From contig NZ_CP117460.1 of the NCBI RefSeq assembly GCF_030687145.1, positions 2,604,001 to 2,668,000 on the forward strand: a stretch of 64,000 nucleotides of DNA, in the 5' to 3' direction. Under the pieces are notes generated by a model that saw only the letters and a list, made by a program, of their open reading frames with translations, did no database searches and was not told where the DNA came from. The number at the start of each line of letters is the position of its first letter. The first letter of the stretch is position 1. Origin of the DNA: Pseudomonas sp. FP1742. Lineage in GTDB: Bacteria; Pseudomonadota; Gammaproteobacteria; Pseudomonadales; Pseudomonadaceae. Positions 1 through 9,577 of the stretch are shown here, piece after piece. The position numbers were made by a program, and so were the translations under genes.

Positions 1-1
1 G

Positions 2-1354
2 TATGGCGACCTGGTGATCTTCGGCACCCTCGACGCCAAGCTTGTAGCCCTGAACAAGGACACCGGCAAAGTGGTGTGGAGCAAGAAAGTCGCCGACCAC
101 AAGGAAGGCTATTCCATCAGCGCCGCGCCCCTGGTGATCAACGGCAAACTGATCACTGGCGTGGCCGGTGGCGAGTTCGGGGTGGTGGGCAAGATCGAAG
201 CCTACGACCCGAAAAACGGCGACCTGCTGTGGACCCGGCCAACGGTCGAAGGCCACATGGGCTACGTCTACAAGGACGGCAAAGCGGTAGAGAACGGCAT
301 CTCCGGCGGCGAAGCGGGCAAGACCTGGCCGGGCGATCTGTGGAAAACCGGCGGCGCGGCACCTTGGCTGGGCGGCTACTACGACCCGGAAACCAATCTG
401 CTGCTGTTCGGCACCGGCAACCCGGCACCGTGGAACTCGCACCTGCGCCCTGGCGACAACCTTTACTCGTCCTCGCGCCTGGCGCTGAACCCGGATGACG
501 GCACCATCAAATGGCACTTCCAGAGCACCCCTCACGACGGCTGGGACTATGACGGCGTGAACGAACTGGTGTCGTTCAACTACAACGAAGGCGGCAAGGA
601 AATCAAAGCCGCGGCCACCGCCGACCGTAACGGTTTCTTCTACGTGCTGGATCGCACCAACGGCAAATTCATCCGCGGCTTCCCGTTCGTGGACAAGATT
701 ACCTGGGCCAGCGGCCTGGATAAAACCGGCCGGCCGATTTACAACGAAGCCAGCCGTCCGGGTGCGCCGGGTTCCGAGGCCAAAGGCAGCTCGGTGTTTG
801 TAGCGCCGGCGTTCCTCGGCGCGAAAAACTGGATGCCGATGGCCTACAACCGCGACACCGGCCTGTTCTATGTGCCGTCCAACGAGTGGGGCATGGACAT
901 CTGGAACGAAGGCATCGCCTATAAAAAAGGCGCGGCGTTCCTCGGCGCCGGTTTCACCATCAAACCGTTGAACGAAGACTACATCGGCGTGCTGCGCGCC
1001 ATCGACCCGAAAACCGGCAAGGAAGTCTGGCGCCACAAGAACTTCGCGCCGCTGTGGGGCGGGGTGCTGACCACCAAGGGCAACCTGGTATTCACCGGTA
1101 CGCCTGAAGGCTTCCTGCAGGCGTTCAATGCCAAGACCGGCGAGAAAGTCTGGGAATTCCAGACCGGCTCCGGCGTGCTCGGCTCGCCCATCACTTGGGA
1201 AATGGACGGCGAACAATACGTCTCGGTGCTCTCCGGCTGGGGCGGCGCGGTACCGCTGTGGGGCGGCGAAGTGGCCAAGCGCATCAAGGACTTCAACCAG
1301 GGCGGCATGCTCTGGACCTTCAAGCTGCCCAAAGACCTGGTCGCCAAGCACTAA
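2..1354 (+). CDS. pedH: PQQ-dependent alcohol dehydrogenase, PedH/ExaF-like (5' end missing)
   Basis: This is the C-terminal ~450 residues of a periplasmic quinoprotein alcohol dehydrogenase, which oxidises alcohols to aldehydes and passes electrons to a cytochrome c. The frame is open from base 2, so the start, signal peptide and N-terminal blades lie outside the window. Repeated beta-propeller 'GxVxW' tryptophan-docking motifs are visible (GKVVW, GEKVWEF), as is GTGNPAPWN. At 545-553 the catalytic-base region reads WDYDGVNE. The second Asp, two residues after the catalytic Asp, is the position known to mark lanthanide-using XoxF/ExaF/PedH enzymes; calcium enzymes carry Ala, Ser or Thr there. 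The next gene is its likely aldehyde dehydrogenase partner, and PQQ synthesis genes follow. Family call is certain; the PedH assignment rests on that one residue and the context. Confidence 0.9.
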   Translation, partial: YGDLVIFGTLDAKLVALNKDTGKVVWSKKVADHKEGYSISAAPLVINGKLITGVAGGEFGVVGKIEAYDPKNGDLLWTRPTVEGHMGYVYKDGKAVENGISGGEAGKTWPGDLWKTGGAAPWLGGYYDPETNLLLFGTGNPAPWNSHLRPGDNLYSSSRLALNPDDGTIKWHFQSTPHDGWDYDGVNELVSFNYNEGGKEIKAAATADRNGFFYVLDRTNGKFIRGFPFVDKITWASGLDKTGRPIYNEASRPGAPGSEAKGSSVFVAPAFLGAKNWMPMAYNRDTGLFYVPSNEWGMDIWNEGIAYKKGAAFLGAGFTIKPLNEDYIGVLRAIDPKTGKEVWRHKNFAPLWGGVLTTKGNLVFTGTPEGFLQAFNAKTGEKVWEFQTGSGVLGSPITWEMDGEQYVSVLSGWGGAVPLWGGEVAKRIKDFNQGGMLWTFKLPKDLVAKH

Positions 1355-1376
1355 CCCTAAGTCCACCGCATAACCC

Positions 1377-1466
1377 TGTGGGAGCGGGCTTGCTCGCGAA
1401 GAGGGCCTTACATTCAGCACGTGTATTGCCTGATACACCGCCTTCGCGAGCAAGCCCGCTCCCACA
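1377..1466. repeat. REP doublet (REPIN), convergent arms
   Basis: A forward REP unit (TGTGGGAGCGGGCTTGCTCG) and its reverse complement flank about 40 bp, forming a large inverted repeat just after the alcohol dehydrogenase stop. It is the common extragenic palindrome of fluorescent pseudomonads. It could fold in RNA and attenuate readthrough into the aldehyde dehydrogenase gene. Confidence 0.85.
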
Positions 1467-1601
1467 TTTGATTTGCGCAAACCTACTACCAAATGACGAG
1501 AGTCCCCCTGCCAACGGCGCATTCGTCTGGCGGGCGGGGCTCTCTACTATCGGTTCATCGCCTGTTGGCCTGACAGGCATCGACCCAGACAGAGGCCCAT
1601 C

Positions 1602-3122
1602 ATGATCTACGCACAACCTGGAACACCCGGCGCCGTCGTTTCCTTCAAACCGCGCTACGGCAATTTCATCGGCGGCGAATTCGTTGCCCCAATCAACGGC
1701 GAGTACTTCACCAACACCTCACCGGTCACCGGTGAAGTGATCGCCGAGTTCCCGCGCTCCAGCGCCGCCGACATCGAAAAAGCCCTCGACGCCGCCCATG
1801 CCGCCGCCGATGCCTGGGGCAAAACCTCGGCGCAGGATCGCTCGTTGGTGCTGCTGAAAATCGCCGACCGCATCGAGCAGAACCTGGAAATCCTCGCCGT
1901 TACCGAAACCTGGGACAACGGCAAGGCCGTGCGCGAAACCCTCAACGCCGACGTACCTTTGGCTGCCGACCATTTCCGTTACTTCGCCGGTTGCATCCGC
2001 GCCCAGGAAGGCGGCGCCGCCGAGATCAACGAACTGACCACCGCCTATCATTTCCACGAACCACTGGGTGTGGTCGGGCAGATCATCCCGTGGAACTTCC
2101 CGCTGCTGATGGCCGCCTGGAAACTCGCCCCGGCCCTGGCCGCCGGCAACTGCATCGTGCTCAAGCCGGCGGAACAAACGCCGCTGTCGATCATGGTGTT
2201 CGCCGAGCTGATCGCCGATTTGCTGCCCGCCGGTGTGCTGAACATCGTCCAGGGCTTCGGTCGCGAAGCCGGTGAGGCGCTGGCCACCAGCAAGCGCATC
2301 GCCAAGATCGCCTTCACCGGTTCCACCCCGGTGGGCGCGCACATCATGCATTGCGCCGCCGAGAACATCATTCCAAGCACCGTCGAGCTGGGCGGCAAGT
2401 CGCCGAACATCTTCTTCGAAGACATCATGAACGCCGAGCCACAGTTCATCGAGAAAGCCGCCGAAGGCCTGGTGCTGGCGTTCTTCAACCAGGGCGAAGT
2501 CTGCACCTGTCCGTCCCGGGCACTGGTGCAGGAATCGATCTACGAGCCGTTCATGGCCGAGGTGATGAAGAAGATCGTCAAGATCAAGCGCGGTAACCCG
2601 CTGGACACCGAGACCATGGTCGGCGCCCAGGCGTCCGAGCAGCAATACGACAAGATCCTCTCGTACCTGAAAATCGCCCAGGAGGAGGGTGCCGAGCTGC
2701 TCACCGGCGGCGCGGCCGAGCGTCTGGAAGGCGATTTGTCCAGCGGCTATTACATCCAGCCGACGCTGCTCAAGGGCCACAACAAAATGCGCGTGTTCCA
2801 GGAAGAAATCTTCGGTCCGGTGGTGGGTGTCACCACCTTCAAGGACGAAGCCGAAGCCCTGGCGATTGCCAACGACAGCGAGTTCGGCCTCGGTGCCGGC
2901 CTGTGGACCCGCGACATCAACCGCGCCTACCGCATGGGCCGGGCGATCAAGGCCGGGCGCGTCTGGACCAACTGCTACCACCTGTACCCGGCCCACGCCG
3001 CGTTCGGTGGCTACAAGAAGTCCGGTGTCGGCCGTGAGAACCACAAGATGATGCTCGACCATTACCAGCAAACCAAAAACCTGCTGGTGAGCTACGACAT
3101 CAATCCGTTGGGGTTCTTCTAA
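1602..3122 (+). CDS. pedI: NAD-dependent aldehyde dehydrogenase (PedI/ExaC type)
   Basis: A 506-residue cytoplasmic aldehyde dehydrogenase that oxidises the aldehyde produced by the upstream quinoprotein to the carboxylic acid. The whole ALDH fold is present: [12 protein letters not shown] cofactor region, FTGSTPVG Rossmann loop, ELGGKSPNI with the general-base Glu, and [12 protein letters not shown] with the catalytic Cys. The GEVCTC form is typical of the acetaldehyde/chloroacetaldehyde dehydrogenases that accompany ExaA/PedH systems. The start at 1602 gives the usual length; an AGAGG-like site precedes it. The position between the dehydrogenase and pqqA supports a role in alcohol catabolism. 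The gene symbol follows P. putida usage and is inferred from context. Confidence 0.92.
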   Translation: MIYAQPGTPGAVVSFKPRYGNFIGGEFVAPINGEYFTNTSPVTGEVIAEFPRSSAADIEKALDAAHAAADAWGKTSAQDRSLVLLKIADRIEQNLEILAVTETWDNGKAVRETLNADVPLAADHFRYFAGCIRAQEGGAAEINELTTAYHFHEPLGVVGQIIPWNFPLLMAAWKLAPALAAGNCIVLKPAEQTPLSIMVFAELIADLLPAGVLNIVQGFGREAGEALATSKRIAKIAFTGSTPVGAHIMHCAAENIIPSTVELGGKSPNIFFEDIMNAEPQFIEKAAEGLVLAFFNQGEVCTCPSRALVQESIYEPFMAEVMKKIVKIKRGNPLDTETMVGAQASEQQYDKILSYLKIAQEEGAELLTGGAAERLEGDLSSGYYIQPTLLKGHNKMRVFQEEIFGPVVGVTTFKDEAEALAIANDSEFGLGAGLWTRDINRAYRMGRAIKAGRVWTNCYHLYPAHAAFGGYKKSGVGRENHKMMLDHYQQTKNLLVSYDINPLGFF

Positions 3123-3146
3123 CCCACAAGCACGCCACACACCGAA

Positions 3147-3236
3147 TGTGGGAGCGGGCTTGCTCGCGAAAGCGGTCTGTCAGTCAACCAATGTGTTGAA
3201 TGTGACGCCGTCTTCGCGAGCAAGCCCGCTCCCACA
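3147..3236. repeat. REP doublet (REPIN), convergent arms
   Basis: A forward and a reverse REP unit sit between the aldehyde dehydrogenase stop and pqqA, with the same arm sequence and ~90-bp total size as the copy at 1377. About 145 bp remain between it and pqqA, enough for a pqqA promoter; I could not pick out a convincing -35/-10 pair. Confidence 0.85.
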
Positions 3237-3381
3237 TGGGTTCTCCGTGTACTTGAAGAGCACGCAACACCCCCTACCAACGCACGCCGCCACCTCCTTC
3301 GAAAGTAGCATTCGGTCATCTCTTCCCCCGTGCATTAATGGCTTTACCGGAATCATCCGGCACAAGAAGAGGATTGACCCC

Positions 3382-3453
3382 ATGTGGCATAAACCCGCGT
3401 TTACCGATCTGCGCATTGGCTTCGAAGTGACGATGTATTTCGCCAACCGTTGA
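3382..3453 (+). CDS. pqqA: PqqA, precursor peptide of PQQ
   Basis: A 23-residue ribosomal peptide ([20 protein letters not shown], then ANR) whose Glu15 and Tyr19 are cross-linked and excised to become the carbon skeleton of pyrroloquinoline quinone. The conserved E-x3-Y spacing and the WxKPAFxDLRxGFE context are exact PqqA features. A GAGG ribosome-binding site lies about 9 bases before the ATG. It is followed after 54 bp by pqqB, the standard order. Confidence 0.96.
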   Translation: MWHKPAFTDLRIGFEVTMYFANR

Positions 3454-3507
3454 TTGATCGCCCGGTCAGCCGTCGCGTTGGCCGGGCCTGCCTTCTGGAG
3501 CCATCCC

Positions 3508-4422
3508 ATGCACATCCGCGTTCTCGGTTCCGCCGCTGGTGGCGGTTTTCCGCAATGGAACTGCAACTGCCGCCAATGCGCCGCCATGCGCCACGGCAAC
3601 CTGCGCGCGCAACGCCGCACGCAGTCGTCCATTGCCCTGAGCGACGACGGTGTGGAGTGGGTGCTCTGCAATGCTTCACCGGATATCCGCGCGCAACTCG
3701 AAAGCTTCCCTGCACTGCAACCGGCCAGGCGGCTGCGTGACACGGCGATTGCCGGCGTGGTGTTGCTGGACAGTCAGATCGACCATTGCACCGGCTTGTT
3801 GAGCCTGCGCGAAGGCTGCCCGCATTCGGTCTGGTGCACCGGGCGGGTGCATGAAGACCTCAGCAGCGGCTTTCCCTTGTTCAGCATGCTCAAACACTGG
3901 AACGGTGGTTTGCGGTGGCAATCCATCGGGCTGGACCGCGAACCGTTCAGCATCGCGGCCTGCCCACACCTGCAATTTCGCGCGATTCCGTTGGTCAGCA
4001 ATGCGCCGCCGTACTCGCCCAATCGCGGCAACCCGCAGCCGGGGGACACCATTGGCCTGTTCATCGAAGACCTGCGCAACGGAGCATCGGTGTTCTATGC
4101 GCCGGGGCTGGGGCAGGTCGACGATGAGGTATTGAGCTGGATGCAGCGCGCCGACTGCCTGCTGCTGGATGGCACGTTGTGGCGCGACGATGAAATGCGC
4201 GTGTGCGAAGTCGGCCAGAGCCTGGGCCGCGAGATGGGCCACCTGCCGCAAAGCGGTCCTGGCGGCCTGCTCGAAGTGCTGGAAGGTTTCAATCGCCAGC
4301 GCAAGGTGCTGATCCACATCAACAACACCAACCCGATCCTCGATGAAGACTCGGCCGAGCGGGCGTTGCTGGAGCGGCGGGGGATTGAAGTGGCTTATGA
4401 CGGCATGAGTATTGAGCTGTAG
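3508..4422 (+). CDS. pqqB: PqqB, metallo-hydrolase-fold PQQ biosynthesis protein
   Basis: A 304-residue protein of the metallo-beta-lactamase fold. It acts in the middle of PQQ biosynthesis, where it has been shown to hydroxylate a tyrosine-derived intermediate. The start at 3508 begins [21 protein letters not shown], the canonical PqqB N terminus including its Cys-rich zinc site; an in-frame ATG 54 bp upstream would add a non-homologous extension and overlap pqqA. The [16 protein letters not shown] segment takes the place of the HxHxDH motif, as is normal for PqqB. It belongs to the pqqABCE operon. Confidence 0.96.
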   Translation: MHIRVLGSAAGGGFPQWNCNCRQCAAMRHGNLRAQRRTQSSIALSDDGVEWVLCNASPDIRAQLESFPALQPARRLRDTAIAGVVLLDSQIDHCTGLLSLREGCPHSVWCTGRVHEDLSSGFPLFSMLKHWNGGLRWQSIGLDREPFSIAACPHLQFRAIPLVSNAPPYSPNRGNPQPGDTIGLFIEDLRNGASVFYAPGLGQVDDEVLSWMQRADCLLLDGTLWRDDEMRVCEVGQSLGREMGHLPQSGPGGLLEVLEGFNRQRKVLIHINNTNPILDEDSAERALLERRGIEVAYDGMSIEL

Positions 4423-4432
4423 CGGATGGCCC

Positions 4433-4526
4433 CTTCGCGAGCAAGCCCGCTCCCACATTGGATTGTTGGTGTACACAAAATCCATGTTCACACCGATCAA
4501 CTGTGGGAGCGGGCTTGCCCGCGAAG
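4433..4526. repeat. REP doublet in divergent orientation
   Basis: A reverse REP unit (about 4434-4456) is followed by a forward unit (about 4502-4525) between pqqB and pqqC. The arms face outward, the opposite of the REPIN at 1377. This occupies the intergenic space and leaves no room for a gene between pqqB and pqqC. Confidence 0.8.
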
Positions 4527-4563
4527 GCGCCAGACCAGACACCGCGAAATCCGGAGAACCGCA

Positions 4564-5316
4564 ATGACTGACACCCCCATGACCCCCGCCGAATTCGAAC
4601 AGGCCCTGCGCGCCAAAGGCGCCTATTACCACATCCACCACCCCTTCCACCAAGCCATGTACGCCGGGCGCGCCACCCGCGAGCAGATCCAGGGCTGGGT
4701 CGCCAATCGCTTCTACTATCAGGTGAACATTCCCCTGAAGGACGCGGCCATTCTCGCCAACTGCCCGGACCGCGACGTGCGCCGGGAATGGCTGCAACGG
4801 ATTCTCGACCATGACGGCGCCCCCGGCAGCGAAGGTGGCATCGAAGCCTGGTTGCGTCTGGGCGAAGCCGTGGGGCTGGATCGCGAACAAATTCTCTCGC
4901 AAGAGTTGGTGCTGCCGGGTGTGCGATTTGCCGTGGATGCCTACGTCAATTTCGCCCGCCGTGCTTGCTGGCAGGAAGCGGCCAGCAGTTCGCTGACCGA
5001 ACTGTTCGCGCCGCAGATCCATCAGTCCCGGCTCGACGCCTGGCCCGCCCATTACCCATGGATCGACCCGGCCGGTTACGACTATTTCCGTACGCGTCTG
5101 AGCCAGGCCCGGCGTGATGTCGAGCACGGTTTGCGCATTACCCTGGCGCATTACGTCACGGTCGAGGGCCAGCAGCGCATGCTGGAGATTCTGCAGTTCA
5201 AGCTCGACGTGCTGTGGAGCATGCTCGACGCCATGAGCATGGCCTATGAACTGGACCGCCCGCCGTATCACAGCGTCACCAGCGAGCGGGTCTGGCATCG
5301 GGGGATCGCCCTGTGA
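4564..5316 (+). CDS. pqqC: PqqC, pyrroloquinoline-quinone synthase
   Basis: A 250-residue cofactor-free oxidase that performs the final ring closure and eight-electron oxidation giving PQQ. The N terminus [20 protein letters not shown] and the segment [18 protein letters not shown] are characteristic. The length matches the family. The start at 4564 is preceded by GGAG at about 10 bases; Met at 4579 is a possible alternative. Its stop overlaps the pqqE GTG start by four bases (GTGA), so the two are translationally coupled. In most pqq operons pqqD sits here; it is absent. Confidence 0.96.
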   Translation: MTDTPMTPAEFEQALRAKGAYYHIHHPFHQAMYAGRATREQIQGWVANRFYYQVNIPLKDAAILANCPDRDVRREWLQRILDHDGAPGSEGGIEAWLRLGEAVGLDREQILSQELVLPGVRFAVDAYVNFARRACWQEAASSSLTELFAPQIHQSRLDAWPAHYPWIDPAGYDYFRTRLSQARRDVEHGLRITLAHYVTVEGQQRMLEILQFKLDVLWSMLDAMSMAYELDRPPYHSVTSERVWHRGIAL

Positions 5317-6446
5317 ACGCGATCGAACAGCAACCCGGCCCACCGTTGTGGCTGTTGGCGGAGCTGACCTATCGCTGCCCGTTGCAATGCCCGTATTGCT
5401 CCAATCCCTTGGATTTCGCCCAACAGGGGGAGGAGTTGAGCACGGAAGAGTGGATTCGGGTGTTCCGCGAGGCGCGGGAGATGGGCGCCGCGCAACTGGG
5501 CTTCTCCGGTGGCGAGCCGCTGGTGCGCCAGGATCTGGCCGAGCTGATCAAGGCCGCGCGGGACATGGGTTATTACACCAACCTGATCACCTCGGGTATC
5601 GGCCTGACTGAACAGAAGGTCCGCGACTTCAAGGTCGCCGGGCTGGACCACATTCAGATCAGCTTTCAGGCCGCCGACGAAGGGGTCAACAACATGCTCG
5701 CCGGCTCGCGCAAGGCCTTCGCCCAGAAACTGGCCATGGCCCGAGCGGTAAAAGCCCAGGGCTACCCGATGGTGCTGAACTTCGTCACCCATCGGCACAA
5801 CATCGATCAGATCGCGCAGATCATCGAGCTGTGCCTGGAGCTGGAGGCGGATTTCGTTGAGTTGGCGACCTGCCAGTTCTACGGTTGGGCGGAACTCAAT
5901 CGCGTCGGCCTGTTGCCGACCCGCGAACAATTGCAGCGCGCCGAGCGCATCACCAACGAGTATCGCCAGCGGCTTGAGGCCGAGGGCTACCCATGCAAAC
6001 TGATTTTCGTCACCCCGGACTACTACGAAGAGCGCCCCAAGACCTGCATGAATGGCTGGGCCAACCTGTTTCTCGACATCACCCCGGACGGCACGGCGTT
6101 GCCTTGTCATAGCGCGCGTCAGTTGCCGGTGCAGTTTCCCAATGTGCGTGAGCACAGCGTTGAACACATCTGGAACGACTCCTTCGGTTTCAACCGTTTT
6201 CGTGGCGATGACTGGATGAAAGAGCCGTGCCGTTCCTGCGATGAAAAACACAAGGACCTGGGCGGCTGCCGCTGCCAGGCATTCATGCTCACCGGCGATG
6301 CCGCCAACGCCGACCCGGTGTGCAGCAAGTCACCGCACCACAGCGTTATTCTCAAGGCCCGGGACGAAGCCGACGCGCCGGGGCAGGGTATGGAACACCT
6401 GACCTTGCGCAATGAAAAGGCGTCGCGGCTGATCTATCGCGGATAA
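5313..6446 (+). CDS. pqqE: PqqE, radical SAM enzyme cross-linking PqqA
   Basis: A 377-residue radical SAM protein that makes the Glu-Tyr carbon-carbon bond in PqqA. The CxxxCxxC cluster site is Cys22, Cys26 and Cys29 in [22 protein letters not shown] auxiliary-cluster domain follows, with Cys residues in [39 protein letters not shown] and DPVCSK. The start is GTG at 5313, overlapping the pqqC stop; this reproduces the [14 protein letters not shown] entry at the usual distance. PqqE normally needs PqqD to present PqqA. No PqqD domain is fused to either end here, so PqqD must act from another locus or this enzyme departs from the rule. Confidence 0.96.
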   Translation: MNAIEQQPGPPLWLLAELTYRCPLQCPYCSNPLDFAQQGEELSTEEWIRVFREAREMGAAQLGFSGGEPLVRQDLAELIKAARDMGYYTNLITSGIGLTEQKVRDFKVAGLDHIQISFQAADEGVNNMLAGSRKAFAQKLAMARAVKAQGYPMVLNFVTHRHNIDQIAQIIELCLELEADFVELATCQFYGWAELNRVGLLPTREQLQRAERITNEYRQRLEAEGYPCKLIFVTPDYYEERPKTCMNGWANLFLDITPDGTALPCHSARQLPVQFPNVREHSVEHIWNDSFGFNRFRGDDWMKEPCRSCDEKHKDLGGCRCQAFMLTGDAANADPVCSKSPHHSVILKARDEADAPGQGMEHLTLRNEKASRLIYRG

Positions 6447-6469
6447 ATCGAGAACTCACACAAATCCCC

Positions 6470-6559
6470 TGTGGGAGCGGGCTTGCTCGCGAAAGCGGTG
6501 TGTCAGGTAATGGAGATGTTGAATGTGCCGGCCTCTTCGCGAGCAAGCCCGCTCCCACA
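6470..6559. repeat. REP doublet (REPIN), convergent arms
   Basis: A forward and a reverse REP unit about 90 bp overall, 23 bp after the pqqE stop. It separates the pqq operon from the ercA-like gene. Confidence 0.85.
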
Positions 6560-6687
6560 GGGGATCTTCGGTGAATACAAAATTTGAGGGCACACCAGGC
6601 AATTGCTACCCATTGGTCTGATTGCATTCGCAGCCGGATGCTTTAGTGTTGGCTTTACCTTCCAAAACAATAAAAACAGGCTTTCCA

Positions 6688-7851
6688 ATGAGCCAGAACC
6701 TCAGCCAGCTGCGTAAATTCGTTTCGCCTGAAATCATCTTCGGTGCCGGCTGTCGGCACAATGTCGGCAACTACGCCAAGACCTTCGGCGCCCGCAAGGT
6801 GCTGGTGGTCAGCGACCCCGGGGTGATTGCCGCCGGTTGGGTCGCCGATGTCGAAGCCAGTCTGCAGGCCCAGGGCATCGATTACTTCGTGTACAGCGAC
6901 GTTTCGCCCAACCCGCGGATCGAAGAAGTCATGCTCGGTGCCGAGTTGTACCGGGAAAACCATTGCGATGTGATCGTCGCGATTGGCGGCGGCAGCCCGA
7001 TGGACTGCGGCAAAGGCATCGGCATCGTCGTCGCCCACGGGCGCAACATTCTTGAATTCGAGGGCGTGGACACCCTGCGCATGCCCAGCCCGCCGCTGAT
7101 CCTGATCCCGACCACCGCCGGCACGTCGGCCGATGTGTCGCAGTTCGTGATCATCTCCAATCAGCAGGAACGCATGAAATTCTCCATCGTCAGCAAGGCC
7201 GCGGTGCCGGATGTGTCGCTGATCGACCCGGAGACCACCCTGAGCATGGACCCGTTCCTGTCGGCCTGTACCGGCATCGACGCGTTGGTCCACGCCATCG
7301 AAGCCTTCGTTTCCACCGGTCACGGGCCGCTCACCGACCCTCATGCGCTGGAGGCGATGCGGCTGATCAACGGCAATCTGGTGCAAATGATCGCCAACCC
7401 CGGCGACATCGCCCTGCGGGAAAAAATCATGCTCGGCAGCATGCAGGCCGGGCTGGCGTTCTCCAACGCGATCCTCGGTGCGGTGCATGCCATGTCCCAC
7501 AGCCTCGGAGGATTCCTCGATCTGCCTCACGGGTTGTGCAACGCGGTGCTGGTGGAACACGTGGTGGCGTTCAACTACAGCTCGGCGCCGGAGCGCTTCA
7601 AGGTCATCGCCGAGACCTTCGGTATCGATTGCCGTGGCCTGAATCACCGGCAGATCTGCGGGCGTCTGGTCAACCACCTGATCGCCCTCAAGCACGCCAT
7701 CGGCTTCCACGAAACCCTGGGTCTGCACGGGGTGAGTACGTCGGACATTCCGTTCCTGTCGCAACACGCCATGGATGACCCATGCATCCTTACCAACCCG
7801 CGCGAGTCCAGTCAGCGCGACGTCGAGGTCGTCTATGGCGAAGCCCTCTGA
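6688..7851 (+). CDS. ercA: Iron-containing alcohol dehydrogenase family protein (ErcA-like)
   Basis: A 387-residue group III (iron-type) alcohol dehydrogenase. The NAD-binding GGGSPMDCGKGIG motif, the TTAGTSADVSQF segment and the metal-binding region SHSLGGFLDLPHGLCNAVL are intact. In P. aeruginosa the ErcA homologue next to the exa/pqq genes is known to act in regulating ethanol oxidation rather than as a main catabolic enzyme. The start at 6688 gives MSQNLSQLRKFVSPEIIFGAG; an upstream in-frame ATG would add 22 residues without family similarity. It overlaps the following sensor kinase gene by 17 bp, so the two are coupled. Confidence 0.88.
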   Translation: MSQNLSQLRKFVSPEIIFGAGCRHNVGNYAKTFGARKVLVVSDPGVIAAGWVADVEASLQAQGIDYFVYSDVSPNPRIEEVMLGAELYRENHCDVIVAIGGGSPMDCGKGIGIVVAHGRNILEFEGVDTLRMPSPPLILIPTTAGTSADVSQFVIISNQQERMKFSIVSKAAVPDVSLIDPETTLSMDPFLSACTGIDALVHAIEAFVSTGHGPLTDPHALEAMRLINGNLVQMIANPGDIALREKIMLGSMQAGLAFSNAILGAVHAMSHSLGGFLDLPHGLCNAVLVEHVVAFNYSSAPERFKVIAETFGIDCRGLNHRQICGRLVNHLIALKHAIGFHETLGLHGVSTSDIPFLSQHAMDDPCILTNPRESSQRDVEVVYGEAL

Positions 7852-9562
7852 CGAGCAACAACGAGCGCTGACCGGGTTGCTCGGCCTGGGCAATCACTCG
7901 GCGCGCAAGAGTCATTACCCGGAACTGGCCGCGCGCCTGGATGAACTGGAGACCGAACGCAACCGCTACAAATGGCTGTTCGAAAACGCAGTGCACGGGA
8001 TCTTCCAGGCCAGCCTGCAGGAAGGCATGCGCGCCGCCAACCCGGCGCTGGCGCGGATGCTCGGCTATCAGGACCCGCAGGAGGTGCTGTTTTCCCTGAC
8101 GGACCTGGCGGGCACGTTGTTCGTCGGCGGCGCGCAAGAGCTGGAACGCATCGGTGAAGTCCTCCAGCGCGAGCGCAGCCTTCTGGGCTATGAAACCCAG
8201 CTGCGGCGCAAGGACGGCAGCGTCCTTGACGTGTTGATGAACCTGCTGCTCAAGCCTGATCAGCAAGGCCTGGTGGAGGGGTTCGTCGCCGACATCACCG
8301 AACGAAAACAGGCCCAGGAGCGCTTGCAACAGCTCAATGATCAACTGGAGCAACGGGTCACCGCGCGCACCAATGAGTTGCTGGACGCCAACCGCAATCT
8401 GCAACAACAGATCACCGAGCGTAAACAGATCGCCGAAGCCTTGCGCGACGCCCGTGATGCCGCCGAGGCGGCCAATCGCAGCAAGGACAAATACCTCGCC
8501 GCCGCCAGTCACGACCTGCTGCAACCGCTCAACGCCGCGCGTTTGCTGATCTCGACCTTGCGCGAGCGCAAGCTGCCCGACGTCGAGCAGGTGTTGGTGG
8601 AGCGCACGCATCAGGCGCTGGAAGGGGCCGAGGACTTGCTCACCGACCTGCTGGATATTTCCCGCCTCGATCAGGCCGCGGTGAAGCCGGACATCGCCCT
8701 GTACCGCCTCGACGAACTGTTCGCGCCGCTGGTCTCGGAGTTTCAATCGGTGGCCGCGGCGGCCGGGTTGAACCTGCGGGTGCACATGGGTGATTACGCG
8801 ATTCATACCGACTTGCGGCTGATGACGCGGATTCTGCGCAACTTCCTCAGCAATGCCTGCCGCTACACCGACGAAGGCTGCATTCTGCTGGGGGCAAGAC
8901 GCCGGGGCGACGCGCTGCGAATTGAAGTCTGGGACACCGGGCGCGGGATCCCGGCGGATCGTCTCGACTCGATCTTCCTCGAGTTCAACCAACTGGATGT
9001 CGGCCGTGCCGCCGACCGCAAGGGCGTGGGCCTGGGACTGGCGATTGTCGAACGCATCGCCAAGATCCTGGATTACCGGATTCAGGTGCATTCACTGCCG
9101 GGGCGCGGTTCGATGTTCAGCATCGAGGTGCCGATTTCCCATGAGATTCCACTGCCGATCAGTCAGGCCGCACCGCAGCCGAGCACCGGCAACCCGTTGC
9201 CGGGCCGGCGCCTGCTGGTACTGGACAACGAAGTCAGCATCCTTGAAAGCATGAGCGCGCTGCTCGGGCAGTGGGGCTGCGAGGTGGTCACCGCCACCGA
9301 CGAGGCCACCGCGTTGGTGGCCTTGCAAGGGCAGGCGCCGGAACTGATTCTGGCGGACTACCACCTGGATCACGGGGTGGTGGGTTGTGAGGTGGTCCGG
9401 CATTTGCGCGAGCATTTCAGCCAGGCGATACCGGCGGTGATCATCACCGCCGACCGCACCGACCAGTGTCGGCGTTCGTTGCAGCGACTCGACGCGCCAT
9501 TGCTGAACAAACCGGTGAAGCCCGGCAAGTTGCGCGCGGTGCTCACTCAGCTGTTGGCGTAG
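7835..9562 (+). CDS. ercS: Hybrid sensor histidine kinase with C-terminal receiver (ErcS-like)
   Basis: A 575-residue soluble kinase with no membrane segment. Order: a PAS domain (about 45-160), a heptad-rich coiled coil (about 165-220), a HisKA domain with the phospho-accepting His226 in ASHDLLQPLNAARLL, a HATPase_c domain with DTGRGIPADRLDSIFLEFNQ and GLGLAI, and a receiver domain from about 465 whose phospho-acceptor is Asp508 (LILADYHLD) with the KPVKPGKL lysine. The receiver's usual acidic pair reads Asp-Asn-Glu (LVLDNEVS). The start at 7835 is chosen because GAGG lies just upstream and an earlier ATG falls deep inside ercA. The context suggests it senses alcohol or PQQ-dependent oxidation; the ligand is unknown. 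Confidence 0.88.
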   Translation: MAKPSDEQQRALTGLLGLGNHSARKSHYPELAARLDELETERNRYKWLFENAVHGIFQASLQEGMRAANPALARMLGYQDPQEVLFSLTDLAGTLFVGGAQELERIGEVLQRERSLLGYETQLRRKDGSVLDVLMNLLLKPDQQGLVEGFVADITERKQAQERLQQLNDQLEQRVTARTNELLDANRNLQQQITERKQIAEALRDARDAAEAANRSKDKYLAAASHDLLQPLNAARLLISTLRERKLPDVEQVLVERTHQALEGAEDLLTDLLDISRLDQAAVKPDIALYRLDELFAPLVSEFQSVAAAAGLNLRVHMGDYAIHTDLRLMTRILRNFLSNACRYTDEGCILLGARRRGDALRIEVWDTGRGIPADRLDSIFLEFNQLDVGRAADRKGVGLGLAIVERIAKILDYRIQVHSLPGRGSMFSIEVPISHEIPLPISQAAPQPSTGNPLPGRRLLVLDNEVSILESMSALLGQWGCEVVTATDEATALVALQGQAPELILADYHLDHGVVGCEVVRHLREHFSQAIPAVIITADRTDQCRRSLQRLDAPLLNKPVKPGKLRAVLTQLLA

Positions 9563-9577
9563 CGATCTTTCAACGGG

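Noticed and set aside
4423..4563. Gap between pqqB and pqqC checked for a relocated pqqD
   Set aside because: Only 141 bp, filled by two REP units; pqqD needs about 270 bp.
3676..5343. 555-codon leftward frame across pqqB-pqqC
   Set aside because: Runs across two recognised genes and an intergenic REP; composition is of a shadow frame.
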